Of a DNA stretch of 39,471 bases, positions 34,988 through 39,471 are shown piece by piece (the first letter of the stretch is position 1; each line of letters begins with the position of its first letter). The notes under the pieces are model-generated. The model did not search any database. It saw only the letters and a program-made list of their open reading frames with translations, and was not told where the DNA came from. The position numbers and the translations under genes were made by a program. Source of the DNA: Proteiniphilum sp. (GTDB lineage Bacteria > Bacteroidota > Bacteroidia > Bacteroidales > Dysgonomonadaceae); contig WOYT01000089.1 of NCBI GenBank assembly GCA_011620695.1, positions 1-39,471 of the forward strand. Reading direction: 5' to 3'.

Positions 34988-35047
34988 GGTTGAAAAACTA
35001 TTACTAAATGACTCTAAAAATTGTAGATTTTTTTCCTTAATCAGTTC

Positions 35048-35079
35048 CAAAGTAAACTTTTTAATCTTTCTCATCCAAA
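35048..35079 (-). promoter_or_regulatory. Probable promoter of ndk
   Basis: Minus strand: TTTG (35079-35076), 20 bases, TTACTTTG (35055-35048). The -33 element is exact and the -7 element has one mismatch. The leader is about 55-60 bases. Confidence 0.5.
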
Positions 35080-35385
35080 TAATGACCATTCTTTTTTTCA
35101 CTCGTTCCGATACAAAAAAAGGAGAAACCTGTTATATATAATTGATATACAATTAGTTATTCCATTTTATGTTATAAAACATATTGAATTGATTTTAAAC
35201 ACATTAGACATTTTTTAACATCATATTAACATAACACATTCTTTCTCCATGCTTCTCCCAACTTCGTCCAGGGGTCCCAACATCCGACGACCTGAAAAAG
35301 TATCGAAATGTAAATTTTTTGCTATTTTAATATCCTAATCTGTAAAATGAAAGAAAAAAGATCGGAAAGAATGAACAGATTTCTG

Positions 35386-35393
35386 TATCTTTG
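35386..35393 (+). promoter_or_regulatory. -7 element of the DUF2723 gene promoter
   Basis: TATCTTTG is an exact TAnnTTTG, 64 bases before the ATG at 35458. No clear -33 element is visible. Confidence 0.5.
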
Positions 35394-35457
35394 CCCAAAT
35401 TTCATATAATAGTGTAGGATTCAGGCATATGCCGAAGCGAACAAAGAGAAGAATGGA

Positions 35458-38400
35458 ATGAATAAATACAAGCTAATCAACAACATTACCGGATGGATTG
35501 TCTTTGCCGTTGCAGCTGTGGTGTACCTGCTCACAATTGAGTCCTCGGCCAGTTTCTGGGACTGCGGCGAGTTCATCACCTCTGCATACAAGCTCGAAGT
35601 GGGTCACCCACCGGGTGCTCCTTTCTTTATGCTGATAGGAAACATCTTCACCCAGTTCGCAGGCGATCCCTCCCGGGTGGCACTGATGATCAACAGCATG
35701 TCGGCACTGATGAGCGCTTTTACCATCCTCTTTCTTTTCTGGACCATCACGCACCTGACCCGCAAGCTGCTGCTGGGCCACGACAGCAAGCAATTAACCA
35801 GTGGGCAACTGATTGCTGTGATCGGCAGCGGACTCGTGGGGGCATTGATCTACACTTTTTCCGACACCTTCTGGTTCTCGGCCGTAGAGGGTGAGGTATA
35901 TGCCTTCTCCTCCATGCTCACCGCCCTGGTCTTCTGGCTCATACTTAAATGGGAGGACAATGCCGACAAGCCACACTCCGACAAGTGGCTGGTGCTGATC
36001 GCCTATGTGATGGGTCTCTCCATCGGTGTGCACCTGCTCAACCTGCTTTGTATTCCGGCCATTGTACTGGTCTATTACTACCGCAAGAATGAAACACCCA
36101 CCTGGAAAGGAGGGCTACTCTCGCTGCTGCTCTCCTTTGGATTGATCATCATATTGATGTGGGGCATCATCCCCGGCTTCACGAAGGTGGGAGGCTGGTT
36201 CGAACTCTTCTTCGTGAACAGCCTCGGCATGCCTTACAACAGTGGCCTCATTGTTTACCTGATCCTGTTGGTAGCCACCATCACCTGGGGATTGATCGAG
36301 TCATCCTCAGAAAAGCGATCAGACAAGAGAGCACATATCGCACTGTTCATTGCCTTGGGTCTTACCGGGATCCTCTTTATCGGGAGCAATCTCCTGTTAT
36401 GGCTGATACTGATAGCTGTAGCAGCTTATCTTGTGTTCCGATACAAGAAGATGAACAACCGTTTTGTCAATCTGGCGATGTCCTCCTTGATGGTGATCAT
36501 GGTCGGCATCTCCGCTTACGCCCTCATTCCTATCCGTTCAAGCGCCAATCCCCCGCTCGACCTCAACTCGCCGGAAGATATCTTCTCGCTGGGCAGCTAC
36601 CTCAACCGGGAGCAATACGGTCAGACACCGCTGATCCACGGCACCACCTACGCCTCGAAGATTGCCAGAAACGCCGACGGAACAGCCATCATGACGGGTG
36701 AGAAAGCTTCCTACAGCAGAATTCTGAAAAGCTCACCCGAGGAAAAAGACCGTTATGTAAAGAGCACTTCCAGCAACTACAAGTACACCAACAGCATGCT
36801 TTTCCCCCGGATGCACTCCAATCCCAATAACCCCTCTTTCCGCAACCACATCATCGGATATGAACGCTGGGGAGGCGTTACCGACCGCAACAGCAAACCT
36901 ACTTTCCTGCAAAACATCCGTTTCCTGGTTAACTACCAGATCAACTATATGTACTGGCGCTACTTCATGTGGAACTTCTCCGGACGGCAAAACGATATCC
37001 AGGGCGATGGCGGTATCACCACTGGCAACTGGATCACCGGTATTCCTTTCTTCGATGAACATGTGCTGGGACTGGGACCACAGGACAATATTGCCCCTGA
37101 CATCGTCAACAACAAGGGACACAATAAATATTATATGCTGCCACTGTTGCTGGGAATCATCGGCATCCTCTACCAGCTTCGCCTCAAACAAAAGGGATTC
37201 AGGAGCTTCTCCATTGTCTTTCTGCTCTTCTTCATGACAGGACTGGCCATTATCCTCTATCTGAACCAGACACCTTTCGAGCCGCGTGAACGGGATTATG
37301 CCTATGCAGGTTCTTTCTATGCCTTCTCCATCTGGGTAGGAATGGGAGTGGCCGGCATCAGCCTCTTCCTGCGGAAATATATCCGGAACACCACCGCAGC
37401 AACAACCCTGGCCACAGTGGCCTCGCTCCTGGTGCCGCTTCAGATGGCTTCCCAGAACTGGGACGACCATGACCGCTCCGGCCGTACACTGGCCAGGGAT
37501 ACCGGCATGAATTACCTCAACAGCGTGGGTGAGAACGGCATCCTTTTCACCAACGGCGACAACGACACCTACCCGCTCTGGTATGTGCAGGAGACAGAGG
37601 GCTTCCGCACCGACGTACGGGTCACCAACCTCAGCTTCCTCCAAACCGAGTGGTATGTGGATCAACTGCTGCGACAGGCATATGATTCTGAACCGCTCCC
37701 CATCAAATGGTCCCAAGAAGCCTACTATGGCGAGAAGGGCAGTGCCGCGTTCGTGCTCACCCGCCAGGAGATCGAGAACGTATTGCGCCAAAACAACATC
37801 CCGCCGGTCTCTTTTGGCAATTACTACGATGTGAACGCGTTCAGAGACACCCTCTCGCTGAAACAGACCATGGAGAATCTACGCGAGGGAAAGAACAGCA
37901 AGATCAACAACCCTTTCAACACCGGTGAGACCCAGATCATACCCGGCAAGTTGCTGAGGTTGGATGTGGATACGGCGAAGGTGGACTGGAAGGCGCTACA
38001 TGCGAAGCCGGGAAGCAGCATGTTAATCAACCTGGGCGATAAATCGGCGCTCTACCGACAGGAGCTGATGATCCTGGAGATGCTGACCAACATCAACGAC
38101 GATCATTGGAAACGGCCCATTCACTTTGCCACCACCATCACCCCCAGCCTGTTCATGAACCTCCAGGATAGCAACTTCTCACTCAACGGGCTCTCCTACC
38201 AGGTGGTGCCGGGCACGCCGCTCAGCAATGGAGTCAACACGGTGGCGGCCTATGACAACATGATGAACAAGTTCCGCTTCGGGGGACTGGAAGAGGATCC
38301 CGACATCTACCTCGACGAGACCAACAGGAGGATGATCTCCACTTTCCGCCTCTACTTCACCCAGCTGATCAACGCCCTGCTGGAAGAGGGAGAGAACGAT

Positions 38401-38934
38401 AAGGCGCTGGCTGCGCTCGACAAAGCCAACCGTGTGATGCCCTCGTCAGCAGTACCCTACGGTACGGACGGCCTGCTCTTTGCCAGGGCCTATTATCGAC
38501 TGGGAGAAGAGGAGAAAGCAACAACCATCATCAGCGAGATTGAGGAGCGCATCAATGCCAACCTCGACTGGTTTGCGCGCCTGAACCCGCTACAGATCTC
38601 CAACACGCTTTCCGACATCATCTATAACAACATCAATCCCTCCCTGCTGATTGCTGCCATCTACCAGCAATATGACCGGGATCAATACAGTGCAACAGTC
38701 GATAACCTGCTGCAACGTGCCCGGTTCTTCTATGCCCAGGGCATCACCTACGTGGGCGATCTGATTCTGCGGGAGATCACCGACAGCTCCGTGCGCAGTT
38801 ACTACTCTACACCAGCCGGTGATACGATCTTCCGCTCCACTGAGGAGGAGACGATGCAGAAAGCGCTTAACATGATGCAGCAGTATAGCCCAAAACTACT
38901 GGAACAGTATAGCAACAGCAGTCCGACAGAATAA
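35458..38934 (+). CDS. DUF2723 (TMEM260-like, GT-C-type) membrane protein
   Basis: Possibly a glycosyltransferase using a lipid-linked sugar donor; human TMEM260, which shares DUF2723, is a protein O-mannosyltransferase. The 1158 aa comprise an N-terminal membrane half with 10 or more spans (to about residue 660) and a soluble half facing away from the cytoplasm. The DUF2723 signature is at the start: FWDCGEFITSAYKLEVGHPPGAPFF, with Asp35 and Glu38 in the first loop, where GT-C enzymes keep catalytic acids. Later segments include SVEGE-like FSAVEGEVYAFSS and FEPRERDYAYAGSFYAFSIW. The tail (about 940-1158) is helical and TPR-like. It has its own promoter. The sugar and acceptor are unknown. 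Confidence 0.85.
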   Translation: MNKYKLINNITGWIVFAVAAVVYLLTIESSASFWDCGEFITSAYKLEVGHPPGAPFFMLIGNIFTQFAGDPSRVALMINSMSALMSAFTILFLFWTITHLTRKLLLGHDSKQLTSGQLIAVIGSGLVGALIYTFSDTFWFSAVEGEVYAFSSMLTALVFWLILKWEDNADKPHSDKWLVLIAYVMGLSIGVHLLNLLCIPAIVLVYYYRKNETPTWKGGLLSLLLSFGLIIILMWGIIPGFTKVGGWFELFFVNSLGMPYNSGLIVYLILLVATITWGLIESSSEKRSDKRAHIALFIALGLTGILFIGSNLLLWLILIAVAAYLVFRYKKMNNRFVNLAMSSLMVIMVGISAYALIPIRSSANPPLDLNSPEDIFSLGSYLNREQYGQTPLIHGTTYASKIARNADGTAIMTGEKASYSRILKSSPEEKDRYVKSTSSNYKYTNSMLFPRMHSNPNNPSFRNHIIGYERWGGVTDRNSKPTFLQNIRFLVNYQINYMYWRYFMWNFSGRQNDIQGDGGITTGNWITGIPFFDEHVLGLGPQDNIAPDIVNNKGHNKYYMLPLLLGIIGILYQLRLKQKGFRSFSIVFLLFFMTGLAIILYLNQTPFEPRERDYAYAGSFYAFSIWVGMGVAGISLFLRKYIRNTTAATTLATVASLLVPLQMASQNWDDHDRSGRTLARDTGMNYLNSVGENGILFTNGDNDTYPLWYVQETEGFRTDVRVTNLSFLQTEWYVDQLLRQAYDSEPLPIKWSQEAYYGEKGSAAFVLTRQEIENVLRQNNIPPVSFGNYYDVNAFRDTLSLKQTMENLREGKNSKINNPFNTGETQIIPGKLLRLDVDTAKVDWKALHAKPGSSMLINLGDKSALYRQELMILEMLTNINDDHWKRPIHFATTITPSLFMNLQDSNFSLNGLSYQVVPGTPLSNGVNTVAAYDNMMNKFRFGGLEEDPDIYLDETNRRMISTFRLYFTQLINALLEEGENDKALAALDKANRVMPSSAVPYGTDGLLFARAYYRLGEEEKATTIISEIEERINANLDWFARLNPLQISNTLSDIIYNNINPSLLIAAIYQQYDRDQYSATVDNLLQRARFFYAQGITYVGDLILREITDSSVRSYYSTPAGDTIFRSTEEETMQKALNMMQQYSPKLLEQYSNSSPTE

Positions 38935-38942
38935 AAATCAGC

Positions 38943-38983
38943 AGGGGCACTTGAGCGACCAGCAGTCCGGCTTGAGTGCCCCT
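38943..38983. terminator. Hairpin after the DUF2723 gene, possible terminator
   Basis: AGGGGCACT (38943-38951) and AGTGCCCCT (38975-38983) form a perfect 9-base-pair stem that can be extended inward with wobble pairs. The plus-strand tail (CTTCAC) has few T, so termination is uncertain. Confidence 0.5.
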
Positions 38984-39009
38984 CTTCACGCTAAATCCGA
39001 CAAGCAACC

Positions 39010-39471
39010 ATGTTGATTGAACAACCCCCGCTGCTCTACAGACATCTCTACCCCGGTTCACTCTGGCGCATCAATGATGAAGAGCAGAAAACGGTTTATC
39101 TCACCTTCGACGATGGCCCCATCCCGGAGGTGACACCCTGGGTGCTCGATCTGCTCGACCAGCACAGCATCAAAGCCACCTTCTTCTGCGTGGGAGACAA
39201 TGTGCGGAAGTATCCCGGGATCTACCAACAACTGCTGGAGAGAGGCCACAAAACCGGCAACCACACCTTCAACCATGTGCAAGGGTGGAAACATCGCACC
39301 CGGTTCCTCCTGGAGAACAGCGCCAAAGCTGCGGAGCTGATTGACTCACGGCTGCTTCGCCCACCCCACGGCCATATGCGTGTGGCGCAGAACTACGCCC
39401 TGCAGAAAGCGGGATACACCGTGGTGATGTGGGATGTGGTGACCCGCGACTACAGCCGCTTTATGACACCC
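39010..39471 (+). CDS. Polysaccharide deacetylase (NodB/CE4 family), N-terminal part, runs off the window
   Basis: CE4 enzymes remove acetyl groups from N-acetyl sugars in peptidoglycan, chitin or surface glycans. The 154 residues visible start at the ATG 39010. Seen: motif 1 TFDDGP (Asp34 catalytic base, Asp35 metal ligand), ATFFCVG, motif 2 HTFNH (His85 and His89 metal ligands), and motif 3 RPPHG (Arg117), followed by the VVMWDV strand. All metal ligands are present, so it should be active. There is no signal peptide, so this form is probably cytoplasmic or acts on lipid-linked precursors. The C terminus lies outside the window. Confidence 0.9.
   Translation, partial: MLIEQPPLLYRHLYPGSLWRINDEEQKTVYLTFDDGPIPEVTPWVLDLLDQHSIKATFFCVGDNVRKYPGIYQQLLERGHKTGNHTFNHVQGWKHRTRFLLENSAKAAELIDSRLLRPPHGHMRVAQNYALQKAGYTVVMWDVVTRDYSRFMTP

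Larger units (their letters stand above)
34988..35457. other. AT-rich divergent spacer between ndk and the DUF2723 gene
   Basis: The 470 bases carry the ndk promoter on one side and the DUF2723 promoter on the other. The middle (about 35100-35240) is extremely AT-rich. A short GC-richer island at about 35245-35300 stands out, but I recognise no tRNA, no gene family and no terminator in it; short frames there are unsupported. Confidence 0.5.

Noticed and set aside
34988-35101. 38-residue N-terminal extension of ndk
   Set aside because: NDK proteins start at the MQVTVVLLKP-like segment; the extension is AT-rich leader containing the likely promoter.
36733-37791. 352-codon minus-strand frame inside the DUF2723 gene
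   Set aside because: Antisense shadow of a convincing membrane protein; no family resemblance.

Overview
The window looks like chromosomal core sequence from a member of the Bacteroidota, most likely order Bacteroidales. Four things support this. Spacers repeatedly carry the Bacteroidota promoter form (TTTG, about 19-20 bases, then TAnnTTTG). Several families are Bacteroidota hallmarks (NigD-like lipoprotein, BT_3928-type membrane protein, DUF1599, DUF2723 membrane protein, animal-type glutaminyl cyclase). The gene clusters PASTA protein-rluD-ddl-acyltransferase and DUF1599-BT_3928-tpiA-SPOR-folE are typical of the order. The predicted type I signal peptides end just before a Gln. The genus cannot be fixed from this sequence. 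I found no rRNA, phage, insertion sequence, CRISPR array or integrase.

Layout. Bases 1-1355 (minus) are the N-terminal part of a class II ribonucleotide reductase, divergent from speA (plus), which converges on a CDF metal exporter (minus). From 4.8 to 14.8 kb the plus strand carries a lipoprotein prolyl-oligopeptidase, a 24-codon DUF488 relic, a glutamate/aspartate symporter, a TonB-dependent receptor, an M23 lipoprotein and proA-proB-proC. From 14.8 to 20.7 kb the minus strand carries a tight run transcribed gyrB, ldcA, NhaP2-type antiporter, glutaminyl cyclase, sufE. Next come a terminator-rich spacer, rpsT, tRNA-Glu(UUC) with a textbook promoter, and on the plus strand rpmH (48 aa).

From 22.0 to 26.5 kb the plus strand has the PASTA protein, rluD, ddl, an acyltransferase and a NigD-like lipoprotein. 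A periplasmic protein with two TonB C-terminal domains lies opposite and is divergent from typA/bipA. From 29.4 to 35.0 kb everything is on the minus strand: ndk, an M23-LysM peptidase, then DUF1599, BT_3928-type protein, tpiA, SPOR protein and folE. The window closes on the plus strand with a 1158-aa DUF2723 membrane protein and the start of a polysaccharide deacetylase.

Themes. (1) Envelope and peptidoglycan work dominates: Ddl, LdcA, two M23 proteins, PASTA, SPOR, deacetylase. (2) Glutamate handling is grouped: peptide receptor candidate, peptidase and Glu/Asp symporter, followed by the glutamate-to-proline genes. (3) The glutaminyl cyclase fits the observation that all four exported proteins with a type I-like signal peptide would begin with Gln. 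Most of the region is ordinary housekeeping DNA. The items most worth a second look are the Gln secretome/cyclase link, the terminator-bounded spacer between gyrB and rpsT, the repeat over the folE start, the near-leaderless genes and the tandem TonB_C protein. Several gene starts were moved downstream because the longer reading frames begin inside promoters or leaders.
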